NCBI RefSeq assembly: GCF_016908555.1
Contig: NZ_JAFBEE010000012.1
Coordinates: 1-64,000, forward strand
Direction of reading: 5' to 3'
From: Alkaliphilus hydrothermalis
GTDB lineage: Bacteria; Bacillota; Clostridia; Peptostreptococcales; Natronincolaceae
DNA length: 64,000 nt
The first letter of the stretch is position 1. Each line of letters starts with the position of its first letter. The position numbers and the translations under genes were made by a program. The notes beneath the pieces were generated by a model that ran no database searches, was not told the origin of the DNA, and was given only the letters and a program-made list of their open reading frames with translations. Below are positions 1-8,477 of this stretch, one piece after another.

Positions 1-327
1 CGTTCTATCTTGTTCCTTGAACCTAAAGGCTTTTGAACAGGCTATAGTTGAGTTGAAAAGCCCTCATCTTCTGCGTCACTTCGATAGAACAGCACCCTTA
101 CGTATCTCTATATACGCTACGATCGCCGTTCTATCTTGTTCCTTGAACCTAAAGGCTTTTGAACAGGCTATAGTTGAGTTGAAAAGCCCTCATCTTCTGC
201 GTCACTTCGATAGAACAGCACTCTTACGTATCTCTATATACGCTACGATCGCCGTTCTATCTTGTTCCTTGAATCTAAAGGCTTTTGAACAGGCTATAGT
301 TGAGTTGAAAAGCCCTCATCTTCTGCG
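1..327. repeat. 126-bp tandem repeat, 2.6 copies visible
   Basis: Three head-to-tail copies begin at 1, 127 and 253; the third stops matching after 327. Copies differ by single bases only (for example the C/T change in the AACC/AATC part of copy 3 and ACCC/ACTC in copy 2). Each unit holds an inverted pair, GTTCTATC at 2-9 and GATAGAAC at 83-90, and an imperfect inverted pair around CTTTTGAAC. Because 126 is divisible by three and the unit lacks stops in one frame, it makes a false 112-codon ORF of perfect repeats; I see no ribosome site or domain for it. The array may go on beyond the left edge. Confidence 0.9.
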
Positions 328-409
328 GCCTTTTATTTTATTTGTTTACCAGTAGAGCTTTTGGTATCATAGTATAGTAGAGTATTTACTTGAAATGGAG
401 GGCAGGATT

Positions 410-1336
410 ATGACATTTATGACGGTTTTTAATCAGATTGCAATTCTATCCTTAATGATTATAGTAGGCTATGGGGTTATGAAGTTTGGTATTTTAAATG
501 ACCAGCTTAATAAAGGATTGAGCTCCTTGGTGCTGAAGGTGACTTTACCAGCTATGATTGTTAAATCTATGCAATTTGATTTTTCAAGAGAAGTACTATT
601 GACTAGTTTTAAAATGATTTTACTTTCTTTATTTGTTCATGGAATAGCCATCTTAACATCCTACATAGTACCTAAGCTCCTAAAGGAGCAAAGTACTAAA
701 GGTGACGTTATTCAATTTATGTTGGTCTTTTCTAATGTAGGATATATGGGTTATCCAGTCATTTATGCTATTTATGGAGATATGGGGGTATTTTATGCTG
801 CTTTGTTTAATATCCCATTTAATGTTTTAATCTGGACTTTGGGAGTTACCATTATGACTAGACATAGCCATAGGGAAAGCAATAAATTGGATTATAGAAA
901 GGTACTGATGAACCCTGGTATAATTGCAGTAGGGTTGGGATTTACCCTATTCTTGTTATCAATTAAGATTCCTTACGTGGTCTATGATACGTTACATGGT
1001 ATTGGAGAAATGACAGTTCCCTTATCAATGCTGGTGGTGGGTTCTATGCTGGGGGAGATGCCCCTGCGGGAAGTTTTCAATGAGAAAAAATTAATTGTTG
1101 TGTCGGTTATAAGACTAATTGTATTACCTTTAATTACTCTAATCGTTTTATCTTTTATGGGATTTGAAGGAATGTTATTGGGGGTGCCGGTTGTAATTGC
1201 TGGGATGCCTGCTGCTGCAAATACAGCTGTATTTTCTACTTTATACGATGCGGCTCCTCATTTTGCATCAAAGGGGGTTTTTATTACAACCCTTTTATCA
1301 ATGATTACAATCCCACTATTAAGTATGTTGCTGTAA
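410..1336 (+). CDS. AEC-family permease (auxin efflux carrier type)
   Basis: Polytopic membrane protein of about 308 residues, the usual size of bacterial AEC permeases, which export or take up small organic acids in the cytoplasmic membrane. The protein is hydrophobic throughout, with about ten membrane spans in two halves. The first half carries a GYGVMKFGIL stretch and an SNVGYMGYP stretch, and the second half has AGMPAAANTAVF, a typical late AEC motif. I chose the ATG at 410 because GGAGGG at 397-402 is correctly spaced for it; an upstream ATG at 395 would overlap that ribosome site. It stands alone downstream of the 126-bp repeats. The substrate cannot be told from sequence. Confidence 0.85.
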   Translation: MTFMTVFNQIAILSLMIIVGYGVMKFGILNDQLNKGLSSLVLKVTLPAMIVKSMQFDFSREVLLTSFKMILLSLFVHGIAILTSYIVPKLLKEQSTKGDVIQFMLVFSNVGYMGYPVIYAIYGDMGVFYAALFNIPFNVLIWTLGVTIMTRHSHRESNKLDYRKVLMNPGIIAVGLGFTLFLLSIKIPYVVYDTLHGIGEMTVPLSMLVVGSMLGEMPLREVFNEKKLIVVSVIRLIVLPLITLIVLSFMGFEGMLLGVPVVIAGMPAAANTAVFSTLYDAAPHFASKGVFITTLLSMITIPLLSMLL

Positions 1337-1408
1337 AAAAGGCAAAAAAAATACCCTGTTAGATAGAATTAATACCTAAGATAGGGTTTGGGGGAATAAG
1401 AAATTATG

Positions 1409-1573
1409 TTAGGAGCTTTTCCTCTGGAGACGATAAAATTTATTAATTAAATCATCAATTTTAAAATTAATCTCAAGAATTTCATTTACATCTGATTCTT
1501 CATCTTCTAAAAAACGTCGGAGTTTATTTTTAAGGGTAGCGATTTCATCTTTTAATTGTTTGATATCCTCCAT
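1409..1573 (-). CDS. Spo0E-like aspartyl-phosphate phosphatase, 54 residues
   Basis: A short gene on the minus strand with AGGAGG just upstream of its ATG (CAT at 1571-1573). The 54-residue product is a predicted helical hairpin. It begins MEDIKQLKDEIATLKNKL and ends with a segment EILEINFKIDDLINKFYR, which fits the Spo0E family pattern of a first helix and a second helix bearing a SQELD-LI--Y-like core. Here the usual SQELD reads NFKIDD, so the Ser-Gln pair is altered. Known family members dephosphorylate Spo0A~P and so delay sporulation; that role here is inference. It is isolated, convergent with the permease gene and divergent from the next gene. Confidence 0.65.
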   Translation of the reverse strand: MEDIKQLKDEIATLKNKLRRFLEDEESDVNEILEINFKIDDLINKFYRLQRKSS

Positions 1574-1756
1574 TTGAAATACCTCCTATTTATTAAAGAA
1601 TTTAACTTAAAAAAACTTAATCTTGAGCTAATATCATTATACCACGTTTCAACAGTTCTAAACATTAAAAGTACATTACAAAACCTAGGTAATTAATACT
1701 AATTATGGGCACCTGTTTATATAATAATAGTAGAATCTATTTAATGAGGTGGGGAT

Positions 1757-2224
1757 ATGGAACATATTTTAGAACTATTAACTAGAGAAATGATGGTAAT
1801 TATTATTGCAGCCATGCCTTTAATGGAACTAAGGGGAGCTATTCCAATAGGTGTATCTTTGGGAATGCATCCACTTCACGCTACTATATTAGGGATACTG
1901 GGAAGCATTACACCCGTTCCTATTTTGCTTATCTATTTAAAGCCTATATTTCAGTACTTGAGGGGGACAAAATTATTTAGGAAACTTGTAGATCGAACTG
2001 TACAGAGGACCTTAAATAAAAGTAGTAAAGTAAAAAAATATAGTGCATTAGGTTTGATGATTTTTGTAGCATTACCCTTACCTACTACTGGGGTATGGAG
2101 TGGTTGTTTAGCGGCAATACTATTTAATATTCCCTTTAAGCAAGCCTTTCCTGCAATTGTAATAGGGACTACATTGGCAGGATGCATTATGTTTGTTTTG
2201 AGTTTTTTGGCTATCTCGATTTAA
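1757..2224 (+). CDS. Small multidrug export family membrane protein
   Basis: Membrane protein of 155 residues with about four or five spans. The segment PLMELRGAIPIGVSLGM near residues 21-37 is the signature of the COG2426 / small multidrug export (Sm_multidrug_ex) family, and PLPTTGVWSG later in the protein is a second family motif. The ATG is preceded by GAGGTGGGG with good spacing. The family name is historical and an actual drug-export role is poorly established. It is a single gene ahead of the metK leader. Confidence 0.8.
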   Translation: MEHILELLTREMMVIIIAAMPLMELRGAIPIGVSLGMHPLHATILGILGSITPVPILLIYLKPIFQYLRGTKLFRKLVDRTVQRTLNKSSKVKKYSALGLMIFVALPLPTTGVWSGCLAAILFNIPFKQAFPAIVIGTTLAGCIMFVLSFLAISI

Positions 2225-2314
2225 GGTACATATTATGTTACAATACTAACCAAAATTATGTATTTTAGAGAAAAGAAAAAAGAATAAAAAAGTTTCATAT
2301 TAGTAAAAATAATG

Positions 2315-2343
2315 TTGACATATACAATACTAGATGATATTAT
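2315..2343 (+). promoter_or_regulatory. SigA promoter for the S-box metK transcript
   Basis: TTGACA at 2315-2320 and TATTAT at 2338-2343 are separated by exactly 17 bases. Transcription would begin near 2350, about 35 bases before the S-box aptamer, as expected for a riboswitch leader. Confidence 0.8.
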
Positions 2344-2384
2344 TAGTTTAATGTTTGAGATATTTGTCGAAACTTAATAAAAAT

Positions 2385-2535
2385 CTTGATGCCTTATCAA
2401 GAGCGGTGGAGGGAAGGGCCCGATGATACCCGGCAACCATATTTGTATGGTGCTAAATCCCTCAGAATGCTGATTCTGAAAGATGAGGTCCGTGTATACG
2501 ATTATATGCCTCTTCTTTGTAAGGGGTTTTTTTAA
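2385..2535 (+). promoter_or_regulatory. SAM-I (S-box) riboswitch with terminator
   Basis: The aptamer shows the S-box core in order: TTATCAAGAG, GGTGGAGGGA, GGCCC, ATGATACCCGGCAACC and the closing AGATGAGG. The 3' part GATGAGG (2483-2488) can pair with GCCTCTTC (2508-2515) as antiterminator, while the latter can also form a terminator with AAGGGG and the T run. When SAM binds, the terminator wins and metK is shut off. This is the standard OFF design for SAM synthesis genes. Confidence 0.93.
2509..2533 (+). terminator. S-box expression-platform terminator
   Basis: CCTCTT and AAGGGG form a short stem with a seven-base loop followed by a run of T at 2527-2533. It competes with the antiterminator described for the riboswitch. 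Confidence 0.75.
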
Positions 2536-2722
2536 TGTCATATATATTCAAACAAAATTGTGATAAATCTCTATTAAAAATGTGAGGTAACTCTAATTGC
2601 CTAATCAAAAAGCATTATATTATTAAAGATGGGTATATTAGTACAGAAACAAAAAACTCTATTCATGTATAGAGATTATTATAAATTAAGAAATTAAATA
2701 AAAAAAGGGAGGTAACCAACAA

Positions 2723-3913
2723 ATGGCAAGAAGATTATTTACTTCAGAGTCAGTAACGGAAGGACATCCAGATAAAATCTGTGACCAAATTTCTGATGCT
2801 GTATTAGATGCTATTTTTGAAAAAGACCCTAAAGCTAGGGTAGCATGTGAGACAAGTGTAACAACTGGATTAGTATTAGTAGCAGGTGAAATTACAACCG
2901 ATTGCTACGTTGATATTCCAAAGGTTGTTAGAAAGACGATAGAAGAGATCGGCTATGTTCGTGCAAAATTCGGGTTTGATAGTGAGACTTGTGCAGTATT
3001 AACTGCCATAGATGAGCAATCTCCTGACATTGCTATGGGGGTAAATGAAGCCCTTGAAAGTAGAGAAGGAAACAAAGATGAAAGCTTAGAGAATACAGGT
3101 GCAGGGGACCAAGGAATCATGTTTGGTTTTGCTTGTAATGAGACTCCTGAATTAATGCCTCTACCAATTTCATTAGCCCATAAGTTAGCTAAGAGATTAT
3201 CTGATGTAAGAAAAAATGATACGCTAACCTACTTAAGACCTGATGGTAAAACACAGGTAACTGTTGAATACGATGGAGACAAGCCTGTAAGAATTGATGC
3301 AATTGTTATTTCAACTCAACATGGTCCAGAAGTAGAGCGAAAGCAAATCGAAGCTGACCTAATCAAGCATGTTGTTAATGAAGTAGTACCAAGTGAGCTA
3401 TTAGATGAAAATACGAAGTATTACATCAACCCAACTGGTAGATTCGTAATCGGTGGACCACAAGGGGATGCTGGATTAACAGGAAGAAAAATCATTGTTG
3501 ATACATACGGTGGATACTCTCGTCACGGCGGTGGAGCTTTCTCCGGTAAAGATCCAACAAAAGTAGACCGTTCTGCTGCTTATGCGGCTAGATACGTTGC
3601 AAAGAACATTGTTGCGGCTGGATTAGCAGACAAGTGTGAGCTTGAGTTAGCTTATGCTATTGGTGTAGCGCAGCCAGTATCTGTTCTAGTTGAAACTTTT
3701 GGAACAGGTAAAATTGATGAAGAAAAATTAGCTGAGTTAGTAAACAAGCACTTTGACTTAAGACCAGCGGCGATTATCCGCGACTTAGGTTTAAGAGCTC
3801 CAATCTATAGACAAACCGCTGCCTATGGACACTTTGGAAGAACAGACATTGATCTTCCATGGGAAAAGACGGATAAAGCTGAAATCCTTAGAAAAGAAGG
3901 ATTAGGATTATAA
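2723..3913 (+). CDS. metK: S-adenosylmethionine synthetase
   Basis: Makes SAM from methionine and ATP in the cytosol, releasing phosphate and pyrophosphate. The 396-residue length is normal. Signatures are present in order: FTSESVTEGHPDKICDQISDA at the N-terminus (methionine and metal site), GAGDQGIMFGFA near residue 128 (ATP loop), and GGAFSGKDPTKVDRSAAY near residue 271 (P-loop-like motif with the catalytic Lys). The start has GGGAGG nearby. The S-box leader begins about 340 bases upstream, so synthesis is fed back by SAM itself. A monocistronic transcript is likely, since a terminator follows directly. Confidence 0.98.
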   Translation: MARRLFTSESVTEGHPDKICDQISDAVLDAIFEKDPKARVACETSVTTGLVLVAGEITTDCYVDIPKVVRKTIEEIGYVRAKFGFDSETCAVLTAIDEQSPDIAMGVNEALESREGNKDESLENTGAGDQGIMFGFACNETPELMPLPISLAHKLAKRLSDVRKNDTLTYLRPDGKTQVTVEYDGDKPVRIDAIVISTQHGPEVERKQIEADLIKHVVNEVVPSELLDENTKYYINPTGRFVIGGPQGDAGLTGRKIIVDTYGGYSRHGGGAFSGKDPTKVDRSAAYAARYVAKNIVAAGLADKCELELAYAIGVAQPVSVLVETFGTGKIDEEKLAELVNKHFDLRPAAIIRDLGLRAPIYRQTAAYGHFGRTDIDLPWEKTDKAEILRKEGLGL

Positions 3914-3925
3914 TATTTAGAAATA

Positions 3926-3957
3926 ATAAAACCACTTGCTGAGGCAGGTGGTTTTAT
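3926..3957 (+). terminator. Rho-independent terminator after metK
   Basis: AAACCACTTGC and GCAGGTGGTTT pair around a TGAG loop (one G-T pair), with T-rich sequence on the 3' side. It starts 13 bases after the metK stop. Confidence 0.9.
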
Positions 3958-4004
3958 TTATGGTATAATGATCATATGATTTTGCAACAGTGGAGGTGAA
4001 AAGT

Positions 4005-6230
4005 GTGATTGAGGTAGAGGGGAGATTGGAGGAAATTATATATCAAAACGAAGCCAATGGTTATACGGTGGGAATCCTATCTACAGAGGAGGAGGACATC
4101 ACCATCGTAGGTGTATTACCTGCCTTAAGGGAAGGTGAGGATGTCAAGATAAAGGGAAGATGGACAATCCATCCCAACTATGGCAGGCAATTGGAAATAC
4201 AGGAGTATCAGCCCATTCAGCCCACTTCTACAAACGGGATTATCAGCTATTTATCTTCGGGAATGATCCAGGGCATTGGAGAAAAAATGGCCCAAAGAAT
4301 CGTAGAAAAGTTTGGGATTGATACCTTTGAAATAATGCAGCATCACCCCCATCGATTGAAGGAAGTATCGGGGATAGGAGACGCTAAAGCAGCAGCCATT
4401 GCAGAGGCATTTAAGGAACAATGGGAACTGAGGGATATTATCCTTTTCCTATCGGAGTATGGTATTACCCCAAGTTATGCCGTGAAAATATATAAGAAGT
4501 ACGGAGAAAAAACCATTGCAACTCTACAGGAAAACCCCTATCGGCTAGCGGATGATATTTGGGGGATCGGATTTAAAAAAGCCGACGAGATTGCTAGAAC
4601 AATGGGAGTTTCACTAAAATCAAAATATCGAATCCAATCTGCCACAAAATATGTCCTTAATAGTTTACATTCGGAGGGACATACCTATGCCCCCCGGCAG
4701 CTTTTGGTGGAGAAGACCTGCCAGCTCATCAATGGAGTACAGGAGGACGTGGAGGATGCTATACAGCATTTGGCATTGGAGCAAAAAGTCCATTACGAAC
4801 GATATCAAGATGACTTTATTGTCTATGCTATGCCCTACTATTATGCGGAGGCATACAGCTGTAATAAATTGATTGGGCTTGCTCAAGTGGTGGTGGATGC
4901 ACCAGATATAGCATTAGAGGAAGAGATAAGGCTACTGGCAGATAAAGAAAACATCCATTTAGCCAACCAGCAAAAAGAAGCTTTAAAACAGGCTCTAACA
5001 AACGGTATACTGGTGATTACAGGAGGACCTGGTACAGGAAAAACCACCACAATCAACTCATTAATAAAGCTATTCCTAAAACATAAAAAGAAAATACTAC
5101 TGGCGGCTCCAACGGGTAGAGCAGCAAAGAGAATGACCGAGGCAACAGGGATGGAGGCAAAAACTATCCATAGATTGTTGGAACTAGGTTATTCTGAAGA
5201 TGATGAAGTCACGAATTTTCAACGAAATGAAGAGGATCCTTTAGATGCTGATGTGATTATCATAGACGAGGTATCAATGGTGGATATACAATTAATGAGT
5301 AGTCTACTAAAGGCAGTACCCCTAGGGGTTCGACTAATTTTAGTGGGGGACGTAGACCAATTACCATCTGTGGGGGCAGGAAATGTATTGAAGGACATTA
5401 TTGATAGTAATATTGTAAGGGTTGTTAGATTGACAGAGGTATTTAGACAAGCCCAAGAAAGTATGATCATCGTCAATGCCCATAAAATAAATAAAGGTGA
5501 ATCCCCCCAATGTAATGTAAAGGACAAGGATTTTTTCTTTATGACCCGCCATAGGAAGGATGAAATTTTAAAAACTTTGGTGGAATTAGTTAAGGATAGA
5601 TTGCCAAATCATTACAAATTAGATGCCATCAGGGATATTCAAATGTTATCCCCAATGAAAAAAGGAGAGGTAGGGACTATCAACTTAAATAAGGCCCTAC
5701 AGGAGAGTCTAAATCCTCCTGCTAAATATAAACAAGAGAAAGAATATCGGGGGAAGATCTTTCGAGTAGGGGATAAGGTAATGCAAACAAAAAATAACTA
5801 TACCCTAAAATGGTATGATATAGATAATACTAAAGAAGAGGAAGGAGAAGGGGTATTTAATGGTGATATAGGATACATCCATGCTATTGATCCTAATCAT
5901 AACGAACTAACCGTTTGTTTTGATGAAACTCGACTTGTCACATATGACTTTACCCATTTAGATGAGCTGGAACTGGCCTATAGTGTCACAGTCCACAAAA
6001 GTCAAGGTAGTGAATTTCCAGTGGTGGTTATGCCCATAACATGGGGACCCCCTATGCTATTGACTAGAAATCTACTGTATACAGCCATTACTAGAGCAAA
6101 ATCCCTTGTGGTTTTAGTAGGTACAGAGAACTATTTAACTCAAATGATAAAAAATGATAAAATTATACAAAGACACTCAGGCCTGAGCTTTAGGTTGAAA
6201 AGGTATTTCGATTTTCAACAGGAGGAATGA
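4005..6230 (+). CDS. recD2: RecD2-like ATP-dependent DNA helicase
   Basis: Superfamily 1B 5'-3' helicase, here 741 residues, the size of the stand-alone RecD2 found in bacteria that lack RecBC. The N-terminal half holds an OB-like and helix-hairpin-helix region (GIGEKMAQRIVEKFG, GIGDAKAAAIAEAF, GIGFKKADEIA). Walker A TGGPGTGKTTT lies near residues 338-348, Walker B VIIIDEVSMVD near 416-426, then LVGDVDQLPSVGAG, and the C-terminal TVHKSQGSEFP and YTAITRAK motifs. I chose GTG at 4005 because GGAGGTGA at 3992-3999 is its ribosome site; a GTG at 3990 overlaps that site. Role: DNA repair and replication-fork processing. comFC follows. Confidence 0.93.
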   Translation: MIEVEGRLEEIIYQNEANGYTVGILSTEEEDITIVGVLPALREGEDVKIKGRWTIHPNYGRQLEIQEYQPIQPTSTNGIISYLSSGMIQGIGEKMAQRIVEKFGIDTFEIMQHHPHRLKEVSGIGDAKAAAIAEAFKEQWELRDIILFLSEYGITPSYAVKIYKKYGEKTIATLQENPYRLADDIWGIGFKKADEIARTMGVSLKSKYRIQSATKYVLNSLHSEGHTYAPRQLLVEKTCQLINGVQEDVEDAIQHLALEQKVHYERYQDDFIVYAMPYYYAEAYSCNKLIGLAQVVVDAPDIALEEEIRLLADKENIHLANQQKEALKQALTNGILVITGGPGTGKTTTINSLIKLFLKHKKKILLAAPTGRAAKRMTEATGMEAKTIHRLLELGYSEDDEVTNFQRNEEDPLDADVIIIDEVSMVDIQLMSSLLKAVPLGVRLILVGDVDQLPSVGAGNVLKDIIDSNIVRVVRLTEVFRQAQESMIIVNAHKINKGESPQCNVKDKDFFFMTRHRKDEILKTLVELVKDRLPNHYKLDAIRDIQMLSPMKKGEVGTINLNKALQESLNPPAKYKQEKEYRGKIFRVGDKVMQTKNNYTLKWYDIDNTKEEEGEGVFNGDIGYIHAIDPNHNELTVCFDETRLVTYDFTHLDELELAYSVTVHKSQGSEFPVVVMPITWGPPMLLTRNLLYTAITRAKSLVVLVGTENYLTQMIKNDKIIQRHSGLSFRLKRYFDFQQEE

Positions 6231-6305
6231 TATTAAGAGGAAAAATGTTTGATTAGTAGAATATTAGTATAGATATCTAATAACATTACAAGAAGAAGGG
6301 TTGAT

Positions 6306-7085
6306 ATGGAATTTTTTAGGTGCAAACGGATGTCTAAAAATATGAAAGAATATTATGAAGCCTTCTGGGGGTTGATTTTCCCATCTAATTGTAGTTGTAT
6401 CATCTGTAAAGAAAACACGAAGACAGTACAGTACGGTATCTGCGTCAACTGCATAGAAAAAAATAGTTTTATCAAAAAAGGTAGATGGCTCCAGACGGCA
6501 GCCTTTGAAGAAGGATATTCATGTAGGATATTCTCTGTAGTGGAGTACCAAGGGCAAATTAGAAAATTAATTTATCGATTAAAGTATAAACAAGAAACCT
6601 ACTTAGCTAGAGAATTAGGTAAAATGATGGGAGATTTCATTGAAAGAGAAGGGTTAGCTGCAGATTTTATTGTACCTGTGCCCCTCCACAAGAGTAGGGA
6701 GAAGGAGCGGGGATTTAACCAAGCTACTTTATTGGCTAAATATGTTTCTGAGAGTATCGGAATACCCTATAAGGACAGATGTTTGGTTCGGAACAAAAAA
6801 ACCAGTGTAATGCATCAGCTATCCAAAAGCCAGAGGAGACAAAATGTTCTGGGGGCTTTTTCTGTAGAAAGACCAGCGGAATTGATAGGACAAGATATTA
6901 TTTTACTGGATGATATCTTTACTACAGGAGCCACCATAGAGGCATGTATTAGAACATTGTTGGAGGCTGGTGTTGCTTCTATCAAAGTAGTGGCCTTTGC
7001 TAGAGGAAAAATTGAAAAGTCTATAGGTGGGGAAGATTGGAAAGATAGTGACAATGATGAACTATCAATGTATAATGAATTATGA
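6306..7085 (+). CDS. comFC: ComFC-family phosphoribosyltransferase-like protein
   Basis: A 259-residue ComFC/GntX protein. The N-terminal part carries a zinc-ribbon pattern (C-S-C-IIC about residue 30, then GICVNCI). The C-terminal half is a type I phosphoribosyltransferase fold with PVPLHKSREKERGFNQA and the PRPP loop IILLDDIFTTGATIEAC. In competent species ComFC is needed for uptake of transforming DNA; elsewhere its substrate is unknown. It heads the late-flagellar cluster just as comF does in B. subtilis, where comF and yvyF-flgM are neighbours. A run of acidic residues at the C-terminus (GGEDWKDSDNDEL) extends past the usual family end. Confidence 0.85.
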   Translation: MEFFRCKRMSKNMKEYYEAFWGLIFPSNCSCIICKENTKTVQYGICVNCIEKNSFIKKGRWLQTAAFEEGYSCRIFSVVEYQGQIRKLIYRLKYKQETYLARELGKMMGDFIEREGLAADFIVPVPLHKSREKERGFNQATLLAKYVSESIGIPYKDRCLVRNKKTSVMHQLSKSQRRQNVLGAFSVERPAELIGQDIILLDDIFTTGATIEACIRTLLEAGVASIKVVAFARGKIEKSIGGEDWKDSDNDELSMYNEL

Positions 7086-7146
7086 AATAATAAAAAATAC
7101 TTATTTTCCATAATATAAACTGCAATTGGAGAAAGGGGGGATTTCT

Positions 7147-7560
7147 GTGGATTTACGTAACTGTGTAAAATGCGGTAGAGCTTTTGCATACAAAGGAATT
7201 GATATATGCAATCGATGTGCCCACGATGATGAAGCAGATTTCAAGAAAGTTAAGGAGTATCTATATGACCACCCTGGTGCTACATTACAAGAAGTTTCAG
7301 AAGAAACTGAAGTTAGTGAAAAACAGATCCTTCGCTATCTAAGGGAGAGTAGAATAGAAATTCGAGAAGAAAGCAATTGTCTCCTCCATTGTGAGCGGTG
7401 CGAAAAGTCTATTCGTTCAGGGCGTTTTTGTAACGAATGTGTAGCTGAGATGAGAAAGGAGTTTAGTAGTGTCTTGAAGCCCCAATCAGAAGCGACTCCA
7501 AAAGAAAAACCACGGACAGGGACAAAAATGCATATAGCAGGTATGAGAAAAAAGTTATAA
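7147..7560 (+). CDS. yvyF: YvyF-family flagellar protein with zinc-ribbon and helix-turn-helix
   Basis: About 137 residues. The N-terminus has CVKCGRAF and ICNRC, a four-Cys zinc knuckle; then YLYDHPGATLQEVSEETEVSEKQILRYL, a MerR- or sigma-like helix-turn-helix; then a second Cys pair set CERCEKS and FCNEC. This is the family annotated as flagellar operon protein TIGR03826. I chose GTG at 7147 because GAAAGGGGGG precedes it and the protein then begins VDLRNCVKCG as in homologues. Its place between comFC and flgM is conserved from Bacillus. The molecular role is not known. Confidence 0.82.
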   Translation: MDLRNCVKCGRAFAYKGIDICNRCAHDDEADFKKVKEYLYDHPGATLQEVSEETEVSEKQILRYLRESRIEIREESNCLLHCERCEKSIRSGRFCNECVAEMRKEFSSVLKPQSEATPKEKPRTGTKMHIAGMRKKL

Positions 7561-7567
7561 ATATGGT

Positions 7568-7594
7568 TAAGAAACGCCTCTAGGTTGCCGATAA
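7568..7594 (+). promoter_or_regulatory. Sigma-28 (SigD) promoter before flgM
   Basis: TAAG at 7568-7571, 15 bases, then GCCGATAA at 7587-7594. This matches the TAAA-N15-GCCGATAA consensus at all but one position. It lies 41 bases before the flgM start, giving SigD-dependent feedback on its own anti-sigma factor. Confidence 0.93.
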
Positions 7595-7635
7595 TATTGA
7601 TATATATAAATCGGATAAAGCTGAGGTGTTTTTTT

Positions 7636-7932
7636 ATGAAAATTTATAACAACCCTAATGTTACAAAAGCAATGAAGGTGTACAACACCAATACCAAGAA
7701 AAATGCGACTGAAACGGCTAAAGGGATCGAGCAGTCGAAGGATCAATTGCAGTTATCAGAGGTTGCAAAGGACTTCCAAGTTGCCATGAAGGCATTTAAA
7801 AAGCTGCCGGATATTCGAGAGGAAAAGGTAGCAGACATTAAAAATAGAATTCAGCAGGGGACCTACAACGTTTCTGGGCAAGAAGTAGCCGACAAGATTT
7901 TAGCCAGCCTGCGTATAGATCAAAAAATATAG
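7636..7932 (+). CDS. flgM: Anti-sigma-28 factor FlgM
   Basis: A 98-residue FlgM: MKIYNNPNVTKAMKVYN at the N-terminus and the conserved C-terminal sigma-binding part DIRPE-like VADIKNRIQQGTYNVSGQEVADKIL. It binds and holds SigD until the hook is finished and FlgM is exported. Start chosen at 7636 with GAGGTG seven bases ahead; a longer reading frame from 7585 would overlap the SigD promoter. First gene of the SigD-driven flgM-flgN-flgK-flgL run. Confidence 0.93.
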   Translation: MKIYNNPNVTKAMKVYNTNTKKNATETAKGIEQSKDQLQLSEVAKDFQVAMKAFKKLPDIREEKVADIKNRIQQGTYNVSGQEVADKILASLRIDQKI

Positions 7933-7963
7933 TCCTAGGGAAGAAAATACTTGAGGTGATAAT

Positions 7964-8461
7964 ATGATGAAAGCTATTGAACAACTTAAGAACACCCTTA
8001 TACAGGAAAACGATCTGTACGGACAGGTACTTAAATTGGAAATGGAAAAAACCAATATCATCCGTAAAGGGAAGGTAAAGGAACTGGAGCTAATAACCAA
8101 AAAGGAACAGCAGTTCATTACGTCAATGGGAACCTTTGAAAGAATAAGGAGATCGATATTTACTAATACAGCAGAATTATTAGGGGTAGAGGAACTCAAT
8201 GGGCTTTCGGAGATTTTATTATATATGGAAGATGAAGCAATGATCAATGAAATCGATGAATTAAGAAATGAAATCCTTAAAAAAATAGATGAGATTAAGG
8301 AAGTAAATCAATTAAATGAAAAATTAATGGAGCAACATTTAGATTATATCCATTACAATATTGAATTAATGACAAATCAAGCCCACAATGACCATAGCTA
8401 TGGGAATAGCAATCAAAGAAAAGATAAGAACAAGTCAAATTTATTTGACGCACGTATATAA
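7964..8461 (+). CDS. flgN: FlgN-family export chaperone
   Basis: A 165-residue mostly helical protein of the FlgN/YvyG family, placed between flgM and flgK as in Bacillus. Long amphipathic helices run from residue 1 to about 140, followed by a polar tail. FlgN binds the C-termini of FlgK and FlgL and brings them to the flagellar export gate. GAGGTGAT precedes the start; a second ATG follows directly and could be used instead. Assignment rests on context and helical pattern more than on sharp motifs. Confidence 0.8.
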   Translation: MMKAIEQLKNTLIQENDLYGQVLKLEMEKTNIIRKGKVKELELITKKEQQFITSMGTFERIRRSIFTNTAELLGVEELNGLSEILLYMEDEAMINEIDELRNEILKKIDEIKEVNQLNEKLMEQHLDYIHYNIELMTNQAHNDHSYGNSNQRKDKNKSNLFDARI

Positions 8462-8477
8462 GGGGGGAGGTTAAAAG

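Noticed and set aside
1..327. CRISPR array
   Set aside because: Unit is 126 bp without separate repeat and variable spacer parts; copies are the same throughout.
17..355. 112-codon ORF with perfect protein repeats
   Set aside because: It is made by the 126-bp DNA repeat having a length divisible by three; no ribosome site and no domain.
1337..1390. Terminator after the AEC permease
   Set aside because: ACCCT and AGGGT can pair but the stem is five bases with a large loop and no T run.
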